Origin: a virus
IMG/VR virus record: IMGVR_UViG_3300037245_001077
Span: 1 to 64,000 of that record
DNA length: 64,000 nt
Direction: 5' to 3' (one strand)
The notes beneath the pieces were generated by a model that worked only from the letters and a program-made list of their open reading frames with translations, ran no database searches and was not told the DNA's origin. A program made the position numbers and the translations under genes. How positions within the stretch are numbered: position 1 is the stretch's first letter; each line of letters opens with the position of its first letter. Below, piece after piece: positions 1-7,696 of the stretch.

Positions 1-1
1 T

Positions 2-175
2 GATTATTGTCAGACATCCCTGAACGAGGGCATAGATGTTACGACTGAGGAGTTTGAACGGGAGATGGAAGACGCCATTAATCCAATAGACCCTGATAAC
101 CCGGACACCGTGATGTACTACCACTATGGTGTTGGGGATGGACCTCGACGAAAGGATGGGAGCCTCAGTGGGTAA
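2..175 (+). CDS. C-terminal end of an unknown phage protein (partial)
   Basis: The frame is open from the window edge to a TAA at 173-175 and gives about 57 residues, mostly acidic (many Glu and Asp) with a short basic end. The start lies outside the window. It runs directly into the helicase gene, which probably begins inside its last codons, so the two are likely co-transcribed and translationally coupled. No family was recognised. Confidence 0.6.
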   Translation, partial: DYCQTSLNEGIDVTTEEFEREMEDAINPIDPDNPDTVMYYHYGVGDGPRRKDGSLSG

Positions 176-1556
176 TAACCTACAAACCTTCACCCCAGAG
201 TTCAAGCGAGATTGTCTTGCTTTTTTACTTAAAGATCAAGTAGCGGCCAAAGCGCTTATATCGGACATGCCTTCCGATCTATTTGATTACGATCCGGAAT
301 TTAATATTATATTCGTGGGGTTGCAGGAATTTTTCAATAAATACAACTGCCGACCAAGAAGACATGAACTCGTTGACTACATCAACGATGTCTGTAATGA
401 TGAGGGGTACGATACCGCTCGACGTAAGGCTATCCTCGCAGCTTTGAATGAGGTGTGGGACTGGGACCAGTATAGCCCTCCTTACGTCAAGGACAAGCTC
501 TACCCTTCGGTTACTGCTCACAACATACTCAAGGTGGCTAGGCAGATCGAGGAGTACGTAGACGAGGGTGACTTTGACGGGTTGGTTGAGGCTATGTCCG
601 CTGCCCGTTCGACAGGGACAGAAGAGCCTGAGCTTACTGAATACTGGACGGACACTGACGAGCGTATCAAACGGAGAGGTGTACGAACTGTACAAAACGT
701 ACCAACTGGGTTTCCTGTGCTGGATGGCTTCATCAATGGGGGGTTGCCTCGGGGGTCTCTTGCAATGATCCAGGGGCATTCGGGCTTAGGCAAGTCTGCG
801 TTGATGACACAGATAGCTCGGAAAGCATCCCTGGCTGGTTATACTACTGCGTACCTTTCTCTTGAATTAGACTCTGATGCTGTTATGGACAGGTATGATG
901 CAGCCCTGTCAAATATTGCTCTCCAAAATCTTGTGCATAAAGGCCCGGAAGTTAGGAGAGGAGTGAAAGAAGCATACGTTTCGGCAGGGGTTACTCCTGC
1001 TCGGTTGTATGTACAGTACTACCCCACTAAGAGTATCTCTCTTACTCAGGTCTCTGACTATGTTGACCGTTTGAGGGAGGAGAAGGGTGTGACCTTGGAC
1101 CTTCTCGTGGTGGACTACTTCGATCTCCTCAAGATGGAAGGTAACTACACCAAGAAGTATGAAGCTCTGGAGGAGAACTGTGAGATGATGCGAGGGTTAG
1201 CGGGGAAGTACAGCATGGCCCTGTGGACAGCCACGCAGACCAATCGAGGAGGAGTGAGCAAGGAGACGGTGGGAATGGATGATATTGCCAGTGGTTTCGG
1301 CAAGGTATTCCCTCTGGATCTCTTGGTGACCATGTCCCAGACGGAGAAGGAGAAGAAGAACCCGGCATCGGAGGTTCTTCGTCTTACCCTTGCTAAGTCC
1401 AGGCTTGGTCCCTCTAATGAGACAATATACATCGTACCCAACTTCGCAAAGATGCAGTTCAAAGATTATGACGAGAGGGAAGCTGGCCGTAAGAACCTTA
1501 TTGTTAAGGGTATCAAAAAGAAGCAGCCGAAGAAGCTCGGGAGCTTTGGTCCATAA
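168..1556 (+). CDS. DnaB-like replicative DNA helicase
   Basis: ATP-dependent 5'-3' helicase expected to unwind the replication fork. The RecA-fold core has a Walker A motif GHSGLGKS near residue 205 and a Walker B-type stretch LLVVDYFDLL about 100 residues later, with the usual arginine- and glutamine-rich later motifs (TATQTNR). The N-terminal 150 residues are helical, as in phage DnaB proteins. I chose GTG 168 because GGGAG lies six bases upstream and it overlaps the previous stop by eight bases; in-frame ATGs at 126, 138 and 156 are alternatives with poorer ribosome sites. The stop overlaps the primase start, which fits a helicase-primase unit. Length (about 462 residues) is normal. Confidence 0.93.
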   Translation: MGNNLQTFTPEFKRDCLAFLLKDQVAAKALISDMPSDLFDYDPEFNIIFVGLQEFFNKYNCRPRRHELVDYINDVCNDEGYDTARRKAILAALNEVWDWDQYSPPYVKDKLYPSVTAHNILKVARQIEEYVDEGDFDGLVEAMSAARSTGTEEPELTEYWTDTDERIKRRGVRTVQNVPTGFPVLDGFINGGLPRGSLAMIQGHSGLGKSALMTQIARKASLAGYTTAYLSLELDSDAVMDRYDAALSNIALQNLVHKGPEVRRGVKEAYVSAGVTPARLYVQYYPTKSISLTQVSDYVDRLREEKGVTLDLLVVDYFDLLKMEGNYTKKYEALEENCEMMRGLAGKYSMALWTATQTNRGGVSKETVGMDDIASGFGKVFPLDLLVTMSQTEKEKKNPASEVLRLTLAKSRLGPSNETIYIVPNFAKMQFKDYDEREAGRKNLIVKGIKKKQPKKLGSFGP

Positions 1557-2587
1557 TGGCACGGGCCACTTCTGCAAAGCAGCTTGGACGGCTCTTAGAC
1601 CGCGTTTGGCCTAAGCATGAGGTAGTCAAGCAGGGAGAGGAGCACATGGTGTCCTGCCCCTTCTGCGCGTCTACCAAGCACAAGCTAGCCATTAACCCTA
1701 ACAAGGGCGTGTTCCAATGCTGGGTGTGTGGGGAACGTGGGCCTACAGCCAAGCTCCTTGAGCATCTCTACAAGCTGAACATCATCAAGCAGTCGGACAT
1801 AGAGGCTGTTGTTTACGGGAGAGGTGGGGCGACTAAGCTCAGTTCAGAGATAGCAGCCTACGCTGCACCAGAGCCTCCCAAGGAAGTTCAATATTGGAGT
1901 GAGACAATACCTTGTGTCTACCCGAAGGGAGTTATCTCTTTCTCCTCAAATACTGGGCTGGGCAAAATGGAAGTGAAGGTTCGAGATATTACGCTCAAGT
2001 ATCTACATGGCAGAGGACTATTAATGGATGATATCATCCGTTATAACCTATCATATTGCACTAAGTTCGGCTCTCCATATCATGGGCATGTTTTTTTTCC
2101 GGCCCTCGGAAGATATGGTAGAGAGATGGTGTTCTGGACAACACGAGCTACTTTCCCTGGAAGTGAGCCAAAAAGTCTACACGCAGGGAAGAAGTATTCC
2201 CGGTTTAGTGCAAAACAAATTCTTTTCAATGAACATTTGGTTGTAGATACAACTGTAGCTGTGTGTGAGGGGCCATTTGACGCTCACTCGATTTTAGCGT
2301 ATACGGCAATTCCAGCTTGTCCGCTCTTAGGTAAGATCATGCACCAATACCATCTTGACCGTTTGAGTGAAAAAGGCATAAAAGTGGTATATCTTTGCCT
2401 TGACCCAGATGCGGTTAATTTCCAAGAGAAGCTGGCATGGAGGTTTGAGCGTAAGGGGGTAAAGGTGTTGCACGTGAAACTTGAGGATGGAGACCCGAAC
2501 GATATATCTCCAGAGAAACTGAAAGCCGCCTTCGATGAGGCGGCTTCCGAGATAATCAACCCTTTGAAGTTGGTGCGAAAACTTTAA
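1556..2587 (+). CDS. DnaG-like DNA primase (zinc finger plus TOPRIM)
   Basis: Makes RNA primers for replication. A four-Cys zinc-binding CHC2-type module lies at about residues 33-62 (CPFC ... CWVC). A TOPRIM core follows, with the conserved Glu in VCEGPFDAHS near residue 239 and the Asp pair in CLDPDA near 283. At 343 residues it is short for DnaG and lacks a long C-terminal helicase-binding domain, as is usual in phages. ATG 1556 shares a base with the helicase stop. The gene ends four bases inside the end of the convergent gene 2584-4728, so the two transcription units meet tail to tail here. Confidence 0.92.
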   Translation: MARATSAKQLGRLLDRVWPKHEVVKQGEEHMVSCPFCASTKHKLAINPNKGVFQCWVCGERGPTAKLLEHLYKLNIIKQSDIEAVVYGRGGATKLSSEIAAYAAPEPPKEVQYWSETIPCVYPKGVISFSSNTGLGKMEVKVRDITLKYLHGRGLLMDDIIRYNLSYCTKFGSPYHGHVFFPALGRYGREMVFWTTRATFPGSEPKSLHAGKKYSRFSAKQILFNEHLVVDTTVAVCEGPFDAHSILAYTAIPACPLLGKIMHQYHLDRLSEKGIKVVYLCLDPDAVNFQEKLAWRFERKGVKVLHVKLEDGDPNDISPEKLKAAFDEAASEIINPLKLVRKL

Positions 2588-4728
2588 TACATTACAGTGC
2601 CACTTTTGGGCTTCAGGCTGGCTATGATGCCGGGTTTCCGGCCCCGCTCTAATTTCTTTAGTCGTTTGTTGAGCAAACCGGCTGTGTGTGAGTCATAGGG
2701 GCTGTGGATTTCACCAAGTCTGTACTGAGCGAGATTGAAGGTGTTTTCTGTACCTTCATCATAATCATAGAGGTTGTGACGACGCTCTAGTTCCACAGCT
2801 ACGATCTGTGCAGTGGATTTTCCACTGATCTTCTTTTTGGAATTTTGCCCGTACTTCTCATCCCCACCATACCGGGTAGCTTTACGCTGAACTCGGGACA
2901 ACTTTCTCTCAAGCCCACGACGTTGACGACGAGCAAATACGTCAGAGGTGGCCTGTGCCCTTGAAGCCTTTACACGCTGTTTCTGAGCCTTCTTTTGCCA
3001 TTTTTCGGGGGAGGTAAAGAGCAGTCCTTCACCAAGGCGGAGAAGTTTCTTTTCCTGTTTTATAGTACGGAACTGTTTCGTGTGTCCTTTGGCTCTAAGC
3101 CGAGTGTCTGCTCTTTGGGCTTCTCTTTTGTGCCCTTTTTCCATGTATGAGGAAAGTTTCCCACGAGTTTTACCTAACCATTTTCCGGGTCGGGTTTGGG
3201 CTGTTTTTGTTTCTTTCTTAAACTGCTTAGACCACTCGCCCCACTGCTTGCTTTTGATTTCATGCCTAGCAGCTCTTCCTGCAAGGGTTCCTTCTTTCAT
3301 TTCAGGAAGACGGTTGATTTTTCTTTGAAGTCTTGCACCCCTAACTTGGAGACGTTTACGGGTGTAGCTATGCCCAGCAGAACGGACAGCCCCAGAAATT
3401 TTGGCACGAGCTTCAAAGTCTTGAGCTTTATGGGTATGCTTTGCAGACTTTTTCGAATAGATCTTTCGGTTGATCTTATTACGTTTGATAAGGCGACGAG
3501 CAGCCAAACCACCAACAGCACCAACACCGATTGCTGTGGTAGCAAGAATTTCGTTAACCTCGGGTTGATTTTTCTTCTTTGTCATTTTTTCCATACCGGG
3601 GGCTATTATCTTATTGATAATACTTCGGCCTGCTTTTTTGGAAAATTTACCCATAGGTCTAACATGCCCAAACTCAACAGCATAAGCTAATCCAGGAGAT
3701 ACTTCGTCCACCCCTTCTCTACGAATAGACTTGGTTACTGCTCTGGAAATAGGCTTAGCAATCTTGTTTTTTACAAATTTTGCTTGTGGGGCAAGCACAG
3801 AAGCTACAACCCCTATTACTTCATCTAGGTAGTGTTTTTCGAAGATATTATCTGCCACAGCTATCACACCAGCAGAAACGTTGGTCCGCTGACGGGTAGG
3901 TTGACGAGCGGACATAGCCGGTGGTGTTCTCATCTCAGTTCTCCTTATAGCCATTTGTGCGTTAGATTTGGTATGTGCTGGGCCTGCACCCCGAGTGGGT
4001 ATACCTCTAGCTGCTGCACTGTTTTGATCTTGAGCAGCTCTTATTGTATTTACGTTTGAATAGGGGCTATCGGTAGCTCCCATAGCTTTGTCTATAGCCG
4101 TTTTACCTGGATTGCTGATAGCATGGGAGCCTACGTCTACAGCACTACGGACAATGGTTTCCCCACCAATAGTTTTGGCTACTCTTTTAGCCCCAGCTCT
4201 AAAGGGTTTGGTACGAGCATAGCGGATGTTCTTGATATGTTGGGCACGTCTAGCTACTTTAACGTTATGGGCTTTACCTGCTACGAATCTACCAGCTTTT
4301 CCGCCTTTAACTTTACCAGTTAGTTTAGTAATCCCCATTTTTTTAGCTATTTTGGACATTCTTCCGGTGCCTGCTACAGCGGCTTTAGTGGCTACTTTGG
4401 CACCGGGTTTTAGGAGTGCTTTACCAATAGCCATAACATACTCATCAAGACGCTTTTCGTTAGTTCCTGCACCACCCGTTTGGAAGTGTTCTTGGGACTT
4501 TAAGGCTGCTCTCCGTTCTTGACGGGCTAAAAATTTCGTATCCATTTTGTTTCTAACCTTCTCAACTTGGTTTCCTCGGTACTGATCAACAACCATACCG
4601 GCAGCCATTCTAGATCCAGCACTTGTGTAAGCCTTTGTACGCTCTCCAGGTTTTAGTTTTGCTAGTCCTTTGGAGATTCTTTTGGCTATTCTCACCTTTG
4701 GTTTGACGCGATAGATGCCGAGTCCCAT
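2584..4728 (-). CDS. Unknown 714-residue, very basic protein, possible virion component
   Basis: The only convincing minus-strand gene. Start ATG at 4728 with GGAG eight bases upstream on that strand. The protein is packed with Lys and Arg over its whole length and has Ala/Gly-rich patches, including a possible membrane or amphipathic helix (ATTAIGVGAVGGLAA, middle of the protein). A short segment (AYAVEFG, roughly the middle) vaguely recalls tail-completion proteins of the HK97 gp10 type, but that is weak. A DNA-associated or ejected internal virion protein would fit the charge and the opposite orientation to the early genes. The family was not recognised. Confidence 0.75.
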   Translation of the reverse strand: MGLGIYRVKPKVRIAKRISKGLAKLKPGERTKAYTSAGSRMAAGMVVDQYRGNQVEKVRNKMDTKFLARQERRAALKSQEHFQTGGAGTNEKRLDEYVMAIGKALLKPGAKVATKAAVAGTGRMSKIAKKMGITKLTGKVKGGKAGRFVAGKAHNVKVARRAQHIKNIRYARTKPFRAGAKRVAKTIGGETIVRSAVDVGSHAISNPGKTAIDKAMGATDSPYSNVNTIRAAQDQNSAAARGIPTRGAGPAHTKSNAQMAIRRTEMRTPPAMSARQPTRQRTNVSAGVIAVADNIFEKHYLDEVIGVVASVLAPQAKFVKNKIAKPISRAVTKSIRREGVDEVSPGLAYAVEFGHVRPMGKFSKKAGRSIINKIIAPGMEKMTKKKNQPEVNEILATTAIGVGAVGGLAARRLIKRNKINRKIYSKKSAKHTHKAQDFEARAKISGAVRSAGHSYTRKRLQVRGARLQRKINRLPEMKEGTLAGRAARHEIKSKQWGEWSKQFKKETKTAQTRPGKWLGKTRGKLSSYMEKGHKREAQRADTRLRAKGHTKQFRTIKQEKKLLRLGEGLLFTSPEKWQKKAQKQRVKASRAQATSDVFARRQRRGLERKLSRVQRKATRYGGDEKYGQNSKKKISGKSTAQIVAVELERRHNLYDYDEGTENTFNLAQYRLGEIHSPYDSHTAGLLNKRLKKLERGRKPGIIASLKPKSGTVMY

Positions 4729-4826
4729 ACGTAATACTCCTATACAAGGTAATAAAGCGTTATTTTGGAGTTTTCCCTGAACGGCTTATGGGAAGAGTAA
4801 TTTGCACCATCCCACGAGGCTTTCTG

Positions 4827-4867
4827 GGACTCCCAGAACCCTTTAAAGGACTCCCAAAACCCTTAAA
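4827..4867. repeat. Two imperfect tandem copies of a 20-21 base repeat
   Basis: Copy one (4827-4847) and copy two (4848-4867) both read GGACTCCCARAACCCTT followed by AAA, differing by one substitution and one T. The first copy is also part of a small hairpin TCTGGG-ACT-CCCAGA (4823-4837 region). Iterated sites like this often bind a repressor or replication initiator. Confidence 0.65.
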
Positions 4868-4899
4868 TACGTCGTTTCTGGGAAAATAGGATCCCCATA

Positions 4900-4916
4900 C
4901 TTAGGAATTTCCTAAG
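4900..4916. promoter_or_regulatory. Perfect 17-base palindrome, operator-like
   Basis: CTTAGGAA-T-TTCCTAAG is a perfect inverted repeat around one base. A degenerate half site TTCCTAGG follows at about 4922-4929. It lies 120 bases upstream of the 5036 promoter, between divergent genes, which is typical of an operator or a dimer-binding site. No T tract follows, so it is not an obvious terminator. Confidence 0.5.
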
Positions 4917-5035
4917 GACGTTCCTAGGCGTTTCAGGGGTTTTGATCTGATATGATCTAGTTGAATCCCATTCTCAACAAAGTATTGGAAAAATCGGTTT
5001 GTAAAGTACTGAAAACAAAGGATTTAAGAAGGGGG

Positions 5036-5064
5036 TTGAGATTTTAGGCCGCAAAGTCTAAGAT
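5036..5064 (+). promoter_or_regulatory. Sigma70-type promoter TTGAGA-17-TAAGAT
   Basis: The -35 box TTGAGA is at 5036-5041 and the -10 box TAAGAT at 5059-5064, with the ideal 17-base spacer. Transcription would start near 5071 and read the small-gene cluster from 5259 onward, leaving a leader of about 190 bases. Confidence 0.7.
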
Positions 5065-5258
5065 ACTCATAGGCCGAAGGTGTGCCCACGCAGCGCACCC
5101 GCGCTACCCGCACATCACGCGCCCTCTCTCCTATCTACTTAAATAATCAAAATGGCGAGGCGACCTCTCTTCCAAAGACACGGGAATTCACTCGTGATTT
5201 TTGGCTGGAGGTGCGTCCGCGTAACCGGGTACAGCAGTACCCAGAAAGGCTCAGTGTC
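5065..5258 (+). other. Long untranslated leader of gene 5259-5639
   Basis: An in-frame GTG at 5082 could extend the following protein by 59 residues, but the extension is low-complexity Thr/Arg/Ser sequence with no good ribosome site, whereas AGAAAGG sits ten bases before ATG 5259 and matches the site used by the neighbouring genes. I therefore read this stretch as a leader. Confidence 0.45.
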
Positions 5259-5639
5259 ATGAGCAAGGCCCAAGTTTCGAAAACGTCCCCCGAGGTGTTC
5301 AACCTGATAGCGTTAGTGACCCTCCTGGTCACCTCGTTCGACGGTTACGTCTCCCGCAAAATCACCGCGTGGATCCCGATAGAGCTGCTTCTGCTTGACA
5401 ACATGCGAGCCGAGGTGGACGCGGGTTCCAAACGGGCGTGGATGCTCTCCCCGGTGAAGGCCAAGGCGTTGTACGACGCTCTCACGGTCTTCGAGGGCGA
5501 GGCAGTCTACGGTTCGGGAGCGTGGCTTGCTACCAAGTCCGCTCGTCGGGCAATGAACGCGATGCACGCCTATAAGGTCAAGGCTGGGGCCTCCGCCCAG
5601 TACGAGCTTCGCGTGGTCTCGAAGCTGGTGACCTCGTAA
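5259..5639 (+). CDS. Unknown 126-residue phage protein
   Basis: Start ATG 5259 chosen for AGAAAGG ten bases upstream. The N-terminal third has a hydrophobic helix (FNLIALVTLLVTS), the rest is mixed and Ala-rich. It is the first gene after the 5036 promoter and is followed by a GC-rich hairpin. Codon third positions are richer in C and G than in the later gene blocks. Not recognised. Confidence 0.7.
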   Translation: MSKAQVSKTSPEVFNLIALVTLLVTSFDGYVSRKITAWIPIELLLLDNMRAEVDAGSKRAWMLSPVKAKALYDALTVFEGEAVYGSGAWLATKSARRAMNAMHAYKVKAGASAQYELRVVSKLVTS

Positions 5640-5647
5640 CCGGCTGG

Positions 5648-5667
5648 AACCCCACTTCGGTGGGGTT
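5648..5667 (+). terminator. GC-rich stem-loop with TTCG tetraloop after gene 5259-5639
   Basis: AACCCCAC and GTGGGGTT form a perfect eight-pair stem closed by TTCG, a very stable tetraloop, nine bases after the stop codon. The tail is TCTCTAGA rather than a run of T, so termination may be partial or the hairpin may protect the mRNA end. Its last four bases are shared with the next inverted repeat. Confidence 0.6.
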
Positions 5668-5705
5668 CTCTAGAGCGCCTCCAACCGGGGACGTTCTAGA
5701 GAACC
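5664..5705 (+). repeat. 11-base perfect inverted repeat overlapping the upstream hairpin
   Basis: GGTTCTCTAGA (5664-5674) and TCTAGAGAACC (5695-5705) are perfect complements around a 20-base loop. Because GGTT is also the 3' end of the 5648-5667 stem, the two hairpins cannot fully coexist in one RNA. It ends seven bases before the AGAAAGGAG ribosome site of the next small gene. Confidence 0.6.
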
Positions 5706-5724
5706 TACCCAGAAAGGAGCGCCT

Positions 5725-5817
5725 ATGAAATGCCCCTTGGTTAGGGTGTCGGGAGCACTGAGATGGAGGGCCGAGAAGCTCACCTCAGACTACCACTCCA
5801 CACTAGTCGCGGGGTAA
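5725..5817 (+). CDS. Possible 30-residue leader peptide or small protein
   Basis: ATG 5725 follows AGAAAGGAG at a good distance and the frame stops at TAA 5815-5817. The predicted peptide is basic and resembles no family. The same stretch carries sequence shared with the leader at about 10325-10405, so it may equally be a structured RNA leader whose ribosome site acts in regulation. Confidence 0.45.
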   Translation: MKCPLVRVSGALRWRAEKLTSDYHSTLVAG

Positions 5818-5866
5818 GGCACGTCCAGATATCGAAAAACGTTCTAACCAGAAAGGAGTCAGTGCA

Positions 5867-6166
5867 ATGGCTACAGTTGATCTGTTCAAGGTGGCGAAGA
5901 TTGACAAGGACGGTGACTGCATCGGTTGCGGTGGTGGAGGTGCTCACATTGACCCTGCCTGTGATGTGTGCAGTACCTTCGATGTTAACAACCTCACCCT
6001 CGGTGACTACACGTTCGACGTGTTTCTCATTCCGGACGGTGGCGGTATTGGTTTCACCGTTTACGAGAAAGGTGAGACCCGTGACAACGACGAGGCCCGT
6101 TGCGTGGACATCATCGTGAAGCCGTCGCCTGATCCCGTCTCTGCCTTCGACGTTACTGTTGCCTAG
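5867..6166 (+). CDS. Unknown 99-residue protein with Cys/Gly-rich N-terminus
   Basis: Start ATG 5867 after AGAAAGGAG. Residues about 18-36 carry four cysteines and a glycine run (CIGCGGGG then CDVC), which could bind a metal; the rest looks like a compact beta-rich domain. A hairpin element (6168-6209) follows directly after the stop. Not recognised. Confidence 0.75.
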   Translation: MATVDLFKVAKIDKDGDCIGCGGGGAHIDPACDVCSTFDVNNLTLGDYTFDVFLIPDGGGIGFTVYEKGETRDNDEARCVDIIVKPSPDPVSAFDVTVA

Positions 6167-6167
6167 T

Positions 6168-6209
6168 GCCACCTTCAAGCCCTCCTGCGGGAGGGCTTCA
6201 TAGGTGTCA
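6168..6209 (+). repeat. Repeated terminator-like hairpin, copy 1
   Basis: A 42-base sequence identical at 6980-7021. Its core AAGCCCTCC-TGC-GGGAGGGCTT is a perfect stem-loop. It starts two bases after the upstream stop codon. There is no T tract, so it may terminate weakly, stabilise the mRNA end or mark a duplicated cassette boundary. Confidence 0.8.
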
Positions 6210-6245
6210 TTCGCTTCGACTACCAACTCTGCGAAAGGAGTACGT

Positions 6246-6695
6246 ATGGGTGTACGAGTGTATGTTCACTTCGCTGACGCGCTTGATCTCGCGTCTATCT
6301 TCAACGCTTCGGAGGAGGATCTCGCCGTGGCAAAGGTACTCATCGAGGGGTACGAAAAGGTGAGACAGATTTCCCCGGACGGGAAAGCCAGGGACTTCTA
6401 CTGTGCGTGGGAGTCCGTCAACACGGTGGGTACGCTGACCGAGGTTATCTACAATAGTGACCTCTTCAAGCACGACCCGTCGTGTAATCACTACTGCCTC
6501 GAATTGGGTCGATTCTACCAGCCCCGCGACCTCGTTGAGAAGTACGGGGACGACAACTGCGGCTGGATCGACAGCAATTACATCACCGACTGCAAGCGGG
6601 TGATCCGCACGCAGATAGACGGGTTCGAGCAGCTCCAAGAGATCCTCAATCTGGAGAAGCTCTTCGCCTGCATGATCGCTGTGTCGTGGTCCTGA
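6246..6695 (+). CDS. Unknown 149-residue protein
   Basis: Start ATG 6246 with GAAAGGAG seven bases before. The protein is mixed alpha/beta, with a central FYCAWES and a cluster of Cys/His residues (CNHYCLE) around the middle. It lies between the repeated hairpin and the 6730 gene. The family was not recognised. Confidence 0.75.
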   Translation: MGVRVYVHFADALDLASIFNASEEDLAVAKVLIEGYEKVRQISPDGKARDFYCAWESVNTVGTLTEVIYNSDLFKHDPSCNHYCLELGRFYQPRDLVEKYGDDNCGWIDSNYITDCKRVIRTQIDGFEQLQEILNLEKLFACMIAVSWS

Positions 6696-6729
6696 TTATC
6701 AACGTTCGACTTCGTACTTGGAGGTACAT

Positions 6730-6978
6730 ATGCAGAACAAAATCTACAGGTTGACCCGCGTCCAGGCCGAGAGGCTCTGGCTCAAGGAGCATAAGCTCCG
6801 GGGTGAGACCGTCATCCCGAATATGCTCCAGCGGGTCACGGACAGCGGTGGGGAGTACCTGCTCTCCACGGGGGCGAAGCTCTACCGGCTCATCAGCGGT
6901 GGCCCCAAGCCGTTCGCCGTGGCCGGTTACGCCTACGACGACTCCGACGCCACGAAGGTGCTGGTCGGCATCATCTAG
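6730..6978 (+). CDS. Unknown 82-residue protein, paralogue of 7065-7292
   Basis: Start ATG 6730 after GGAGG. The N-terminus (NKIYRLTRVQAERLW then HKLRGE) matches the next gene (NKIRLTRLEAQKVF then HRVRG), and both end in a short beta-rich half. The stop is followed at once by the second copy of the repeated hairpin, so gene plus hairpin look like a duplicated cassette. Confidence 0.78.
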   Translation: MQNKIYRLTRVQAERLWLKEHKLRGETVIPNMLQRVTDSGGEYLLSTGAKLYRLISGGPKPFAVAGYAYDDSDATKVLVGII

Positions 6979-6979
6979 C

Positions 6980-7021
6980 GCCACCTTCAAGCCCTCCTGC
7001 GGGAGGGCTTCATAGGTGTCA
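6980..7021 (+). repeat. Repeated terminator-like hairpin, copy 2
   Basis: Identical over 42 bases to 6168-6209, with the same stem AAGCCCTCC/GGGAGGGCTT. It begins two bases after the stop of the upstream gene, as copy 1 does. Confidence 0.8.
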
Positions 7022-7064
7022 CTAGGCCCGATTGTCACTTCCCACTTCGTATAAGGAGTCCCGT

Positions 7065-7292
7065 ATGTACAGAGATGAGAACAAGATTCGCCTCACCCGT
7101 CTCGAAGCGCAGAAGGTCTTCACCGACGACCACCGCGTTCGAGGAGCCATTATCAGCGAGCCGCTGGCTATCGAGCCGGATAACAAGCCCGGTAAGGGTT
7201 ATTACCTCAATGGTAATAACGTCAAGCTCGTCCGGATGCCGAGAAGCGCCTCCCATCCCAAGCACCCCTACGCACTCGTTACCGCTCGGTAG
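7065..7292 (+). CDS. Unknown 75-residue protein, paralogue of 6730-6978
   Basis: Start ATG 7065 after AAGGAG. It shares the NKIxRLTRxxAxxxF / HxxRG pattern with the preceding gene and a similar C-terminal half (GYYLNGNNVKLVRM against GEYLLSTGAKLYRL). A tandem gene duplication explains both. Confidence 0.75.
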   Translation: MYRDENKIRLTRLEAQKVFTDDHRVRGAIISEPLAIEPDNKPGKGYYLNGNNVKLVRMPRSASHPKHPYALVTAR

Positions 7293-7298
7293 GGAACC

Positions 7299-7607
7299 GT
7301 GAAAATCATCGCTCAGTTCGAGGACAGCTTGGGGAAACTGACAGTTCCCCAATTCTATGAAGAGCTTCGCAGAAAGGTGGTGACCCCTGATAACTTCGTT
7401 TGCACAATTCCGATCAAGGACTATCTGCGGGGGGATACCATGGACAGGTACTCCCACGAGAACCGAGGCACGCGAATCACCCTGTTTATTTACCCAAATA
7501 GGGAGGAGCTTAAGATCGAGCGAGGCGGTACCTCCATGTGGATCGTCAACAACATGATCAATTACACGCTCGTGTTTCCCGTCAGCAAGAACTTTGCTGT
7601 TTGCTGA
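7299..7607 (+). CDS. Unknown 102-residue protein
   Basis: GTG start at 7299 with AGGGAA seven bases upstream, closely following the previous stop. The protein is mixed, with beta strands in the second half. Not recognised. Confidence 0.65.
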   Translation: MKIIAQFEDSLGKLTVPQFYEELRRKVVTPDNFVCTIPIKDYLRGDTMDRYSHENRGTRITLFIYPNREELKIERGGTSMWIVNNMINYTLVFPVSKNFAVC

Positions 7608-7623
7608 CTGACCGACGCCTCCG

Positions 7624-7652
7624 TTTATCAACGTGAAACCAACGTGTATCTT
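7624..7652 (+). promoter_or_regulatory. Possible promoter TTTATC-17-TATCTT before gene 7697
   Basis: A weak -35 (7624-7629) and a -10 TATCTT (7647-7652) with 17-base spacing and a TG just upstream of the -10. The following gene ends in a strong terminator, which fits a separate transcription unit. Confidence 0.35.
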
Positions 7653-7696
7653 GGTAACCTAAGGGCATAACCTCAGGACATAAAAAGGAGACAATA

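Larger units (their letters stand above)
4729..5035. other. Intergenic regulatory region between divergent genes
   Basis: About 300 bases without a credible gene, between the start of the minus-strand 714-residue gene and a plus-strand promoter. It holds two near-identical tandem repeats, a 10-base palindrome CCTTTAAAGG (4840-4849), a 17-base palindrome (4900-4916) and AT-rich tracts. It could contain operators, the promoter of the minus-strand gene or an origin; sequence alone does not decide. Confidence 0.6.

Noticed and set aside
5082-5258. N-terminal extension of gene 5259 from GTG 5082
   Set aside because: Low-complexity, no ribosome site, and a better start with AGAAAGG exists at 5259.
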